From Galbula dea (Eukaryota > Chordata > Aves > Piciformes > Galbulidae): a DNA stretch of 64,000 nt. Below are positions 14,001-24,585 of this stretch, piece by piece (position 1 is the first letter of the stretch; every line of letters starts with the position of its first letter). Position numbers and translations under genes: made by a program. Under the pieces are notes generated by a model. It ran no database searches, was not told where the DNA came from, and worked only from the letters and a program-made list of their open reading frames with translations. Location of the stretch: assembly GCA_013399015.1 (NCBI GenBank), contig VWZX01009068.1, positions 1,110,816 to 1,174,815 of the forward strand, written 5' to 3'.

Positions 14001-14022
14001 CTAATTGCTTCTTTGCAATTAG
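14001..14022. promoter_or_regulatory. Inverted pair of homeodomain-type sites (candidate)
   Basis: CTAATTGC (14001-14008) and GCAATTAG (14015-14022) are exact reverse complements around the spacer TTCTTT. Each arm contains TAATTG/CAATTA, the core bound by many homeodomain proteins. The surrounding 13920-14060 sequence is non-repetitive, with another TAATTTA at about 13971-13977. Binding and enhancer activity are inferred from motif shape only. An 8-base inverted repeat can arise by chance in AT-rich DNA. Confidence 0.3.
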
Positions 14023-17000
14023 TAAATAATAAGAAATAATCCTTATGAGATTGGCTGGACCAAGATTACAAAAACAAGAGTTGCAGGGTTGAAAAAAAAG
14101 AACTGGTTTATTTCTTGAAATTGGGTTAGAGTTCCTGTGTGTTATGTTCTATAGTTAGGCAATAACCATGTTAAGGCTGTATAATAGATGTTTATGGGAG
14201 TAGTACAAAGCAAATACTCTTCTTTTCCTTCTCATTATTAGGCAACACTTTATCACCTGTTTTAATCCAGACTCTCCCAACATAGAAGGAAGAAATTCTT
14301 TTCTTTTCAAGGACTGGATTCTTTTCAGTAATAAAAGGGAAGCTGCTGTTTTCTCTTTTTGTTAAATGCTGATTTTTTGCAGTTGTCTGGTTTTAATTTG
14401 CCAGAGCAGTTTGCATGTCGAACAGTCTTGATAGCCAACTCTTATTTATCACCTTAATGAAATGCTTAATATTTACATTAAAAAGAAAGATTGCTCTCAG
14501 TTACTATTAAATATTGCTCCTAGTTATTACTAAATATTAATATTAGTTTTTATTGTATTAAAAAATGCACACAAATGTCATTTAAGAAAAAAAACCCAAA
14601 CAAACCAAAAAAAAACCCCAACACAAAACAAAACAAACCACCCCAAACCCTGTCAAAACAACAACAACAACAAAACCACTCCACAGTCTCACCTAAATTA
14701 TTATTCTGTTCATATAGACACCTGATAAAAGCTATGACTATCCAGAGTGAAGATCCTGTCACCAACTCATTTGCAAACCTGTGCTGGATAGTGTCTTATA
14801 AAATAAATGAGAAAGGAAATAATGACATTTCCACTTTAAGTATTAAAAAGAGATTTGGGGTTGTTTTTAGTCTTAAGAGTTCAGAATCTTCTTCTGCAAT
14901 GCAAATAATAAAAAACCTCCCAGAAGCACAAGATTAGATCAGAGCTCTGCTGTTCTATATTCTGGGCAAGCACAAACTAAGCTTTAGAAGTCTTAATATT
15001 GCACAGCTGAATGAAGGCAAACCCAGATGGATAGAAATAAGAAAAGATCTCTAAGCAGATCAGGAATAAAGAGCTCAGGTGCTAAATCCATGTATGAGCT
15101 TAGACACAGCAATGCCAAACCTCACACGTTGATGTGACAGTACCCAGGACTAGACCTTAAGGAGCTTCAGAAAGTATTTTGGTGACAGCTGAGTTCCTCA
15201 GAAATAACATGGAGGGAATGTTAATCTCTAGTCCTGGACACTAAGAAGGACTGGATTCTTTTCAGTGCTGTTAGCTGGTTCCATGTGTGATTTCTTACCC
15301 TATGTATGAGTGTCTCATCCTAAGGTCTGACTGGAGCTTCCTTTTGACTTTTACCCTGATGCCAGTTTTTTAATTGGAGTTTTTTGGGAAAAAAATATGG
15401 CTTTCTTTATTTCTTTAACTGTGAAAAGTAGCATTTTCATCAAAAAGATGTCTCTTTCCAGTGCTGAAGATAAGCAAAGGGAGAAAACTTTAAAAGCCCC
15501 TGACTGACAGATTCTAAACTGCCAGCTATATACCAGCTTCATTTATACAATGCTATCTTCTTGCTCAGCACTTCATAATCTTTTATTTCTTTCTCTTCAT
15601 CTTCTGCAGGCCCATGTTAAATTCATTTTGTGTATCAGAGGCTTTATATTGAGAGCCATCTGAGATGACTTAAGATCTCTCAGAAAAGCACAGCCTGTTT
15701 TACTCCATGCACCAGTTGCCTCTCAACACAAATATGGGCATTGGTAGAGGAGGTATCAATTCCAAGTAGCTGTTCTGTGACAGCTGCTTGCTTGTCAGTG
15801 CCAAAAAGCTGTTGAAGGGGAAATTCTAATTGTAACTACTCAGCAATAGGAATTTGTGGCTGAGGTCCTGTCCCAGCATTTCCCAGAAGAGTAATACCAT
15901 CTCTAACTGGGAATATGCTAGAAGTGGACAGAAAGACTATTTTTTCAACTTCAGTCATCTTGAATTAAAGTCTTTGTGGGTAAGGGAAAGACTTGAGCAC
16001 AGCAAACCACTGAAGAGGTGAGGATATCCTTTCTCCCTACACACACACCTGGAATATAGCATTCTTGAGTCCATGCTTCAGTGAGTAGGGAAAGAAGGGG
16101 AAAGTTAATGTTTTCAGCCTCAAGGAGCAAAGTACATAGCTTTGTATACATCTTATTCTCTCATAATTTTCTTTTCCCCTGAAGTAAGCACAGAAACATC
16201 AAGGGGCAAGGCACACAGAAGGTTTGTTTTAGTAAGAGGTTACTGAATCAGCAGCAATTTCAACAGTCTGATGTGGACCAAACATCCCAGAGAGCAACTT
16301 CAGCCAGAGAAAATAAAGTTGTTTTTAAAGAGAGACTGCATGGCTAACAAACAAGACCAAGCACAATAAAACAAACATAGAGAGTCAATATGAACTAGGA
16401 TGCCTCTTGCAGGCTCAGAGCTTGGGTGAGAAGCAAAGAAACCTCAATCAATAGAGCACAAGCACTGGCGTAGGAGACACCCTGAGGGTTATATTTTAGG
16501 AAAAAACAATTGCAGAGACTGAGAAGAAAATAAATGCTGATTTCCAAATGCTTATGGATAGCTGATAGCTCAGAGTTTTAGCAGTTGCTTCCATTACCAC
16601 CATTTCATGCAAATAATGCAGGTGAATCATTATCATAATGGCCCAGTTCAGAATACAATCATCTGTGTGGTGTTTCATGTGAGAAATGTCAGCTCTGTTT
16701 GCTTGTCTCTGTCACTGGTGCCAGATGAGAAACCCCACATTGGTTTCTTGTGTGTGATAATAAAATCAATTGGATTCCACAATTGTTGGGAAAGAAAGAA
16801 CTTAAATATTTTAAGAGAAGTTAGTCTCAAATAAGGACAGGAAAACAATTTTCTCCAACAGTAATTTCTTGCTTGACTGCACAACAATTTTCTACAAACT
16901 CTCTACTTCTGTGGATTCTGCTGCACCAGCCCCATTCACACTTCCTTTGCTTTGGCTATCCAGAAAGTTAACCAGATTTACTTGCCTCTGATTAACTGAA

Positions 17001-18999
17001 TGGGGAATGTCACATACATGACAGCTCTTCAACAGATGCTCTTCAAGAGACTTTCTGCACAAATACAACTCATGGCCACATGGATTAAGTAGGTTGAATT
17101 GATTCTAATAAGTATCTTGTATTCCTCTAAATGAGAACATGGGAGAAAACATAAATGTGGTAGATGAAGAACTGACACAACAAACAAGGTAACCAAAACA
17201 GTAGCAACCAGTCTCCCCACACACAGCAGCTAGGAATCTTCCATGGAATTAGTTCATTTTCACTTATTACTAGTGCTGGTGAGAGTTATTTTTCCATGGG
17301 ATCTTTCACTTCTTCACTATTTTTCCTATTTTTAAGCTCTTTTTTTCCTACAGAAATCTTAAGGGATGAGGCTTTGAGCACTGCAATCTCTGTGCTGGAA
17401 AAAAAAAAAGAAAAGTCTATTGGCTCAGTAGCCCTTTTTTCTCTTTTAATTTTTCCTGCTAGGAATCTTGACAGGACAGATCAATTAGACCTACTTAAAA
17501 CCTTTTTATTTCTAACCATTTTATTTTCAACTAAACTTAACAGAGACACCCCTCTAGACTAGAGTCTAAATGCATCAATACTAATTTCTGAGTTACACAG
17601 GTGAAAAAAGCCTCATTTTTCATTAAGGGAGACACATTCTCTGTCGCAGTGTCTAAAAAAATACATAGTTCAGGTTGGTTTATTGAACACAAACCAAGCA
17701 ATAAAGGTGTACAATGGTGTGTGTATATAAAATGTGGAAGTCTTTTTGACTGTATTTGTCAACCAGTTCATTGAATTTTCTATAAACCTAACTTCTGCAA
17801 AGTACTACTGACAAGAAACCATTACATAGCAGTGTTTTGCAGACAAAATTCCTCCATCTGGAGACACTGTCTGAAAAAACAGAGATGAAAAGTATTGAGG
17901 AAAATGTATTCCCATGTGCATTTCCTATGATTATAAATCTGGTTAAAGGATATAGATTACTGAATATGTCAAAGATCAATCAGTATAGTCTTAAGGGCAT
18001 ATATATAAACATCTATTAACATGTTTTGTATATAGATAAAACAAGCAATTAACTATATGAGGATAGTCATATTGAAATATGTGGCTTCCTTGAAACTGTG
18101 GTGATGATTTACAGGTTAGTGAGGGATGATGCAGACAGAAATCCTCCAGATCTCTTCCCTGATAGGGAGAATATGATGCCCTGAGAAGGCAGCTTGCTCA
18201 CTGGAGGAAAATTCCTTCTGAGAGATGAGTTTTGTACTGCTGGCTTGCACTTCCAATGACAGTGACTTCTCTATGCTCCTGGCCCATGTCTCCCTCCTCT
18301 CATGGTAGTTGTGGGTGGTAGATAGGGATGCAGAGGGATGACTGTAATGGGAAACTTCTCTTTACAGTCCCTGACTTACCTGAGTTGTACTGTCTGTCTG
18401 TTTATTACCCTGTGACCTTCTACCAATGCCATTCTATTCACAATATTTTAAAAGGTCAAAATAAGAGTTCTTTAAAAGTCAATATCTGTGCTCTGGACCT
18501 ACTTTTCTTTCTTTTCCCCCCCCCCTATTTTTAGTTGGGAATTGTTTCTCATTATTATTGAAACAAGCTGAAATCAGATAGCAGCAGATTTAAGACAGAA
18601 TGAGGGCTGAAGCTCATAAAACACAAAGCTCTATATGGCACAGAGCATCTGCTCGAGTCAAATAAAACCTGAAGCTGTGTAATGTTTCTCACAAGGCACT
18701 AAGATGCCATAACTACTCATATCAAAGCTATATTTTGGTCAAACAGAACAAGCATTCACCATTTATCAGGAGTTGAGCCTAGTAAATTATTTGTCACTCT
18801 CCCCAGTGCTCCTTAAGCACTGTCAATTTTCTGTACTTTGACTGTTTTAAAGGCCATTTCTTTCTTAAATGACATTTGGAAGGGTGGTAAAAGCAGCTTT
18901 TCCTTTTTGATGTATAATTTATATTTTTAATATTTGGTATATCATCCCAGACACATGATAAAGTACAGAATTCCACTGCCTCTAGGGCCAGTAAGGGTA
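14023..18999. other. Non-coding stretch, low-complexity tracts only
   Basis: The main structure is an A/C-rich low-complexity tract at about 14583-14675, which creates long but meaningless open frames on both strands (14550-14765 minus, 14575-14937 plus). It includes a (CAA) run near 14658-14672. A C10 run follows T-rich sequence at 18516-18525. The block from about 14375 to 14545 is rich in ATTTA/TTAAT words without being a simple repeat. No exon, RNA gene or transposon end was recognised. Confidence 0.6.
14583..14675. repeat. A/C-rich low-complexity tract
   Basis: The plus strand is almost purely A and C, with irregular AAACCAAAC and AAAACAAAC units and a short CAA microsatellite at the right end. 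It is a decayed simple repeat or poly(A)-derived tail. No coding meaning should be attached to the Lys/Asn/Pro/Gln-rich translation. Confidence 0.85.
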
Positions 19000-19576
19000 T
19001 GTTGAGGTTTAACCCCAGCTGGCAGCTCAGCCCATACAGTCACTCACTCAGTTCCCCTTGGTGGGCTATGGGAGACAACTGGAAAACTAATAAAGTGAGA
19101 AAACTCATAGGTTGAGACAAAGACAGCTTTATAAGGAAAGCTAAAGCAAAACAAGGAATTCATTCACTACTTCCCATTGGCAAGCAAGGATTCAGACATC
19201 TTCAAGACAGCAGGGCTCTGTCACGTGCAACAGTGACTTGGAAAGACAAATGCCATCACTCCAAATGTCCCACCACTTTCCTTCTTCTTCCCCCAGATTT
19301 ATATGCTAAGCATGATGTCATGTGCTATGGAATATTACTTTGGTCAGTGGAGGTCACCTGTCCCAGATGTGTCCCCTCCCTAATCCTTCTGCAGCCCTGA
19401 CCTACTCACTGGTGGGGTGATGTGAGGTGCAGAGGCCTTGACTCTGTGTAAGCACTGCTCAGCAATACTGAAAAGATCCCTGTGTCACCAACACTGTTTC
19501 TAGCAAATATCCAAAACACAGTTACAAATCAGTTGCTGTGAAGAAGATGAACTCTACCCCAGCCAAAACTAGCACA
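19000..19576 (-). mobile_element. Solo LTR of an avian ERVL-like retrovirus
   Basis: This is a 577-bp long terminal repeat bounded by TG (TGTTGAGGTTTAACCCCAGC) and CA (AGCCAAAACTAGCACA). Those ends are the termini of an abundant bird LTR family that I recognise as ERVL-like. On the minus strand it begins TGTGCTAGTTTTGGCTGGGG. A TATA box, read as ATATAAAT on the minus strand, lies at about 19297-19304, and a degenerate CRE-like ATGATGTCAT lies at about 19312-19321. A TTATAAAG poly(A)-signal-like word on the minus strand lies near 19126-19134. This order fixes the minus orientation. No retroviral interior adjoins it, so it is probably a product of LTR-LTR recombination. The flanks GGGTA (18995-18999) and GCTGG (19577-19581) do not match, so no target-site duplication is visible. 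The insertion is old enough to have decayed, or was rearranged. Confidence 0.85.
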
Positions 19577-20284
19577 GCTGGAAAACAGACACAAGAATGG
19601 TTAACTGTCCTTGTGAAAGGATAACTTATTTTCTACTTGAAGAATAGATGCTAGCTGAGTGAAGCAGACACACTTCTGAGCTCTAAAGGGTGTGACAGGT
19701 CACATACTTCATCTCATACACACTGGGTTTTGAAGCTGCATGCCCCATATTCCAGAATAGTATTCATATTGTTGAGTTCTCTTTACATGACTCTCTCTTT
19801 TGGTTTTCATTTTAATTTTCATCCCAGTTTGCACTAAAGGATCATTTCAACACAGTTTTGGTCAAATCACTACACACAAAAACATTTGGGCTTTTGTTAC
19901 TGACATTTTCAGAGGTAAATCTCCTGTTATCAATAAGCTACTCAACTGGTAGACAAGCAAAGTCAGAAAAGATGTTGCTTTCAAAGCCCCATACTCTATA
20001 CAATATTGAAAACCTCTGAGGAATGAAACATCTCTATGTTATCGGTAAGTCATCCAGTGACCTCTTTCAGGGACAAATGCTAACCAAAGATGCTTGGGTA
20101 ACATTAGGGCAGCAAGCAGAGAACCTAGGATTTGACAATCTCTAAAGAATTGTGCTAATGAGCTTGAATCAGATGTAACACAAGATTCAATCACAACTGG
20201 TATGTGTATATGTTTACACTAAATGAAGAATCCATGAAAAGTTAGAGTTTTTCTGTGCATGTGTAAATTACTAAGTACATGGTT

Positions 20285-20310
20285 GACAAAAAAATGGATT
20301 TTTTTTTGTC
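20285..20310. repeat. Perfect short inverted repeat
   Basis: GACAAAAAAA (20285-20294) and TTTTTTTGTC (20301-20310) pair exactly around a 6-base loop. The arms are mostly homopolymer, so a chance origin is likely. Confidence 0.8.
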
Positions 20311-21372
20311 TATGGATTATGTCGATATTATTGAAAAAGAAAAGTTTGGTTTACTGTCCAGTTTTAAGAGACTTCTTTGTTATATGTAGAATATACATAG
20401 CTTGAAGAGGAGAGGAATATTGTCCTCAGAAATAATTAGAGCATAAAAGCAACTAACCTCTGAGGGTCTCTCTGCAATTAACTAGGTGATCATATCACAG
20501 TGGTAATGCCCCTCTAATCTGGGCTACTTCCATCCTAATAGGACAACTAAAGGACTTAAGTGCCAGATAAAAAATTAGCCAGGGAGGAAGATCAAGAAGG
20601 TTGGTTTTTTTCCAAGACACATAACACAACACTGTTAAAAACATTAGTTCTGCACAAGACCTACATCTTCAAGAGAAAATTAAAGGAGAGTTAAAATGAA
20701 ACTTCAATGAGGGCAACTCCAGACATCATGGCCCTTAAGGGTGATAAATAATGAGAAGTTTATGAGGAGAAAAGTGCTAAAAATTTCTACACTTATGGGT
20801 AATTTAGAGACTTAAAGAATGAAGTGTGTGATGCTACATGAAGTAACTAAAGCAGGAGCATGACCATGGTTGCAGTAAGCACAAAAATGAACTGAATCAG
20901 ACCGTGAACATTCTCAGAGCAATAGAAAGCCTTGCAGTGAGTGAATCCAATGGATTATTAACTTAAATACTGAAGTCCTTCAAGCCATGATACTGTCCAA
21001 TTTAAACACACAGTAGTTAGGAAATCAGAAAATTGTAGTAAATAAACAAAAAAAAGCTGATCTGATCAGAGTCAAGAGGTGTTTTTGATGTTAGCTGAAG
21101 AAGTGACTAGAGTTAGTACTTGGAGCGGAGGAGTTGGTTCTGAAATATGAATTTCTCCCCAGAAGCAAATTGTGAAAAGCTCCTGTTCAACTGATGTAAA
21201 TGCTTTCAATAGCAAAAACTTAATCTACACTTATGGTTCACTTCATGCTTCAACTCCACAGTAGGTTAGTGCTGAGGCTTGCTTTGCTTATCATCCTTCA
21301 TTCATAGTTCTTCAGTCTAACTAGCAGACAAAAATATACCTCTACAGGGTGCATTTAATCTGAGAAAATCCT

Positions 21373-21430
21373 GATGTCTGGTACTAGAAGTGCCTGTTTA
21401 CAGATGTCTGATACTAGAAGTACCTGTTTC
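21373..21430. repeat. Imperfect 30-bp tandem duplication
   Basis: GATGTCTGGTACTAGAAGTG begins copy one at 21373, and GATGTCTGATACTAGAAGTA begins copy two at 21403. The copies differ at a few positions across about 28 bases, mostly G/A changes. This is a local tandem duplication that has diverged. It is not part of a recognised transposon. Confidence 0.85.
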
Positions 21431-23570
21431 CTTCCACTGTGAAAGAAACTTGTATTGACTTGCTCATATGAAGCCTTGTAGAAACTAGCTTTTTTTATGG
21501 AGGTGACCAGTGTCAGCTTCAAGGACTTCAAACTTTCTGTTGATCTTGCAGTAATATTTCTCCTTCTTCCATGCATAATAATTCTGTTGTCACTGTTTTC
21601 TAATACAAATAAATAACAATGGCCTTTTTTCTACCAATAAGAATAGCTAACTAAATAAAATTAAGACAGGAAACAGCTGAAGCCAAATGGTTGCAAAAGC
21701 CAAGTGTCTCCTTTCTTGATGAAAGGGAGGGAGGAAGAGTGTTCTTTAATCCAAACTTCATGATATTCAGTTACATTCAAGCTGTGAGGCAGATGTTCCC
21801 TGATGAGCAATTAGCAAAAAAATCTGTGACTTGAAATCATAAATCAGTACTTGCCTCTGATCTGCAGGGTTGGGAAGTATGTCAGGGCATAGCAGGCTAC
21901 AGACATCACCTTAATGAGATCTGCTAGCTAGCTGTAAAACTTCTTTGAACAAGTTTAATCCCAGGGTGTAGAAGAAGCCTCTTGAGCAGGCTTCATTCCC
22001 ATCAAGCCAGCACTCCTCAAATATCTTCAAGCCCTTTTCACAGACACAGAAAACAGGCTGCTGAAAAGGTCAGTCCTTTACCCACGGCAGGATCAAACAC
22101 ACTCCTGGCGTGGTTGTCAGGTTTTTGTTTAAGGTTTTCTGTGAAGCTCGAGCTGTGGGAGTCTCTCTCCCTCTCTAGACAATCCCTACCAGTGATCAGC
22201 TCTTGTCATCAGCAAAAATTCCCTATGAACTGCAGTATTCTTTGGTGCAATGAACTTAAGCCTACTGTTTGTTATCTTAGATAATTCCCACCCCTCGGCA
22301 ATATATTTCGTTATGTGTACAGTTACACAACAAATAGTACAAAGACTCTGGAGGTTATAACACCCTAAAGGCCTAGTGAGTGGGGAAAAAAAAGGTGGAG
22401 ACTGTAAATACCCTGCAGTATCTATTTGAAAACTAGCACAGAACCTTGGATGGCAAACCCAAAAGAGTTGTTTGGGTCACTACAGAGATGCTATTGAGAC
22501 ATTATCAGCTCAAGCAAGTGATGACATCTAGTTGTTTGAAGTTAATGATAGAGTTTCTAAGTAATCCCTTCTAAAAGAAAATGACCAAACAATAAGAAGC
22601 AATCAACCAAATTAAAGCATCAAAGTAGAAATAGCATAGAAAAAGAAGTTAAACTATACAGCCTTTTTCTAAAATGTACCTCACACCTTTTTTTAATTTT
22701 TTTGGGGGGAAAAAACAGCCCAAGAATCAATGTTATGCTGATTTAAAAGTACAAGTTTCATTGACTGCAGAATACAAATATCTAAATATTGATTATTCTA
22801 TGTCCTTCTCCCCCTTGCATTTCAAACATATTGTGTCTCTGTGTACCTTTCCAACTTCAATATCTATTACTTAATTAGTTGGTAAAAAAAAGGCTTATGA
22901 AAACTCTAGCTCAATACCACACAGGAGTGAAGACTACTCCTAAGTCTCTTGCACAGGTTTCTTTTTTGTTCTGTAAAATAAATAAGGTGCTTGAGCCTCA
23001 TAACAATTCACAAGCCTCAAGACATTCACAGTAAAAGGACTAAATGTGTCCATATTACACTGACATTCAGCAAGTGATATTCCAACATATTAACTCATTT
23101 AAGTTGTCCTTTTTTCTTGAACTCTTCATCCATGAAAATGAAAAGCAATATAAGTGCTTTCATTTTTAGAAGCCCATTCTGGGATCTTTTTTTCCAAAAC
23201 TTGAGGAGACAAACAACTGACATCAGGTTATCCCTCTAGTACCTAGCTCTCTGCCAGCCCAGAAGGACATAAGTTTCTGCAAGACTTGAAGCATCCATCA
23301 AGGCTATGCTATGTCTTGTATATCCTAACATTTCTCAGATAGTACTAGGCAACTATGTTCAGGCAACTGAATTAAGCCCCAGAAAGATAAGCAGCTGGGC
23401 AGACACAGACATAAAGAGCTCTCTAAGTTCCAAAGGCTGTGTTGGCAGCAACTTCACAAATGGTTACCTCACACATTGACATCTGCACACAGATAGGAGT
23501 GTGTGTTTTATTCTGGGACCTGAATTCCTCCTTCTGAAAACATCCTTCTCCTTTACTGGTAGTGCATTTT

Positions 23571-23586
23571 TGCATGCATGCATGCA
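23571..23586. repeat. TGCA tetranucleotide microsatellite
   Basis: Four TGCA units run from TGCATGCATG into CATGCA. The unit is self-complementary, so the tract is also a 16-base palindrome. Confidence 0.9.
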
Positions 23587-23631
23587 GAAGGAGATTCATT
23601 ACATCCAAAGAGAGATGTAAAGTGGATGGCA

Positions 23632-23842
23632 TCATAGAATCATAGAATGGCTGAGGTTGGAAGGGACCTTAAAGATCATCTAGTTCCAACCCCCCTGCCA
23701 TGGGCAGGGACGCCACATGCACTAGACCAGGTCATCCAGGGCCACATCCAGCCTGGCCTTAAACACTGCCAGGGATGGGGCCTCCACAACCTCTCTGGGC
23801 AACCTGTTCTAGTGCCTCACCACCCTTGGGTAATAGTTTTTC
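23632..23842 (-). mobile_element. CR1 LINE 3' fragment
   Basis: This is the 3' end of a chicken-repeat-1 LINE in minus orientation. The plus strand starts with the octamer tail TCATAGAATCATAGAATGG, then GGTTGGAAGGGACCTTAAAG, ATCATCTAGTTCCAACCCCC and the CACTAGACCAGGT block. It reaches the CTCTCTGGGCAACCTGTTC block, which corresponds to the very end of the reverse-transcriptase ORF. It fades after about 23842. The 5' truncation to about 210 bp is typical of CR1, which usually makes no target-site duplication. The block matches what I remember of the consensus well, so it is younger than the 38180-39335 relic. Confidence 0.95.
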
Positions 23843-24450
23843 TACTGCTATTGGTGAATGAATTGTATAATTCTTTTACCAAAATGTGAGCTTTTGGTTT
23901 AGAAAGCATTTTTATTTTATTGCTTTGAAATATCTTATTTTTTTGTTGTTGGAAGTAGGATCAAATGTATTCAGCTTCATACAGAGGGGAAAAAAGTGAT
24001 ATTGTGTGTGTGAGCTATGTGAAGATTTTAGATTTCTGAATCCAGATTTGAAAGTATAGATGGCTATCTTACCATCAGGAGAAATAACAATGCATTAGTC
24101 AGCTCAGTGGAGGACTTGACTGCCTTTATAACCTCCATTTCCTTTATGCTATACCAGAAAAGGTTACTTGTGCAGCCCTAATGGCAATGACTGCCTGACA
24201 TTTCAAGGCACATCTAACAAACATCAACATAGAGGAACAACCTTCTCAGTACAGTTTCAAGTGATTAATTCATCTTCATCCACAGTAACTAACTTCAATG
24301 TCACAAGGATTCATTAATCAATGTTGCTAAACTGGTTGTAGGATGGAATGTCATTAGATAGTTTTCCTTAATTCAGTTTGGTTAGACAGCTAACCTGTTA
24401 ATATATTTTCTATTTTTTTGTTAAAAACATGATGGTCTTTGTGCTACATT
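23843..24450. other. Non-coding spacer
   Basis: Nothing stands out beyond short T-rich runs. There is no open frame of interest and no repeat boundary. Confidence 0.6.
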
Positions 24451-24584
24451 GAAAAAAAACCAAAAGAGAAAGGGAAGGGGAAGAAAAAGATGATGAAAAG
24501 GGGAGGAGAAAGGAGAAAGGATGAGGGAAAAGGAAAGGGAAAAAGGGAAAGGGAAAGGGAGAAAGGGAAAGGGAGAAAGGGAAA
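24451..24584 (+). repeat. Homopurine tract with G-quadruplex-type GGG array
   Basis: The plus strand is nearly all A and G for about 130 bases, starting as A-rich and ending as GGGAAA/GGGAGAAA units. Six GGG triplets lie at 24545-24547, 24551-24553, 24557-24559, 24565-24567, 24571-24573 and 24579-24581. Their loops are 3 or 5 bases, which satisfies the usual four-runs-of-three quadruplex pattern. The tract is interrupted by the N at 24585. The Lys/Arg/Glu-rich translation of a 69-codon frame here is an artefact of the repeat. Confidence 0.9.
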
Positions 24585-24585
24585 N
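24585..24585. other. Ambiguous base N (possible collapsed assembly gap)
   Basis: This is the only non-ACGT character noticed in the window. It directly follows the GGG/AAA repeat, with unique sequence (CACTACAAAATC) immediately after. It may be a single uncertain call, or a placeholder where a longer repeat was collapsed. Confidence 0.9.

Larger units (their letters stand above)
19577..23631. other. Non-coding stretch, small repeats only
   Basis: No gene is visible. A short inverted repeat lies at 20285-20310 and a 30-bp tandem duplication at 21373-21430. A T/G/A homopolymer cluster lies near 22687-22716 and a TGCA microsatellite at 23571-23586. A slightly less AT-rich part at about 21980-22300 carries a 100-codon plus-strand frame without recognisable motifs. 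Confidence 0.6.

Noticed and set aside
14550..14937. Overlapping open frames on both strands around 14.6 kb
   Set aside because: Both are produced by the A/C-rich low-complexity tract.
23571..23586. TGCA array as a CRISPR or binding-site array
   Set aside because: It is a four-unit microsatellite with no spacers. No CRISPR-like repeat-spacer pattern exists anywhere in the window.
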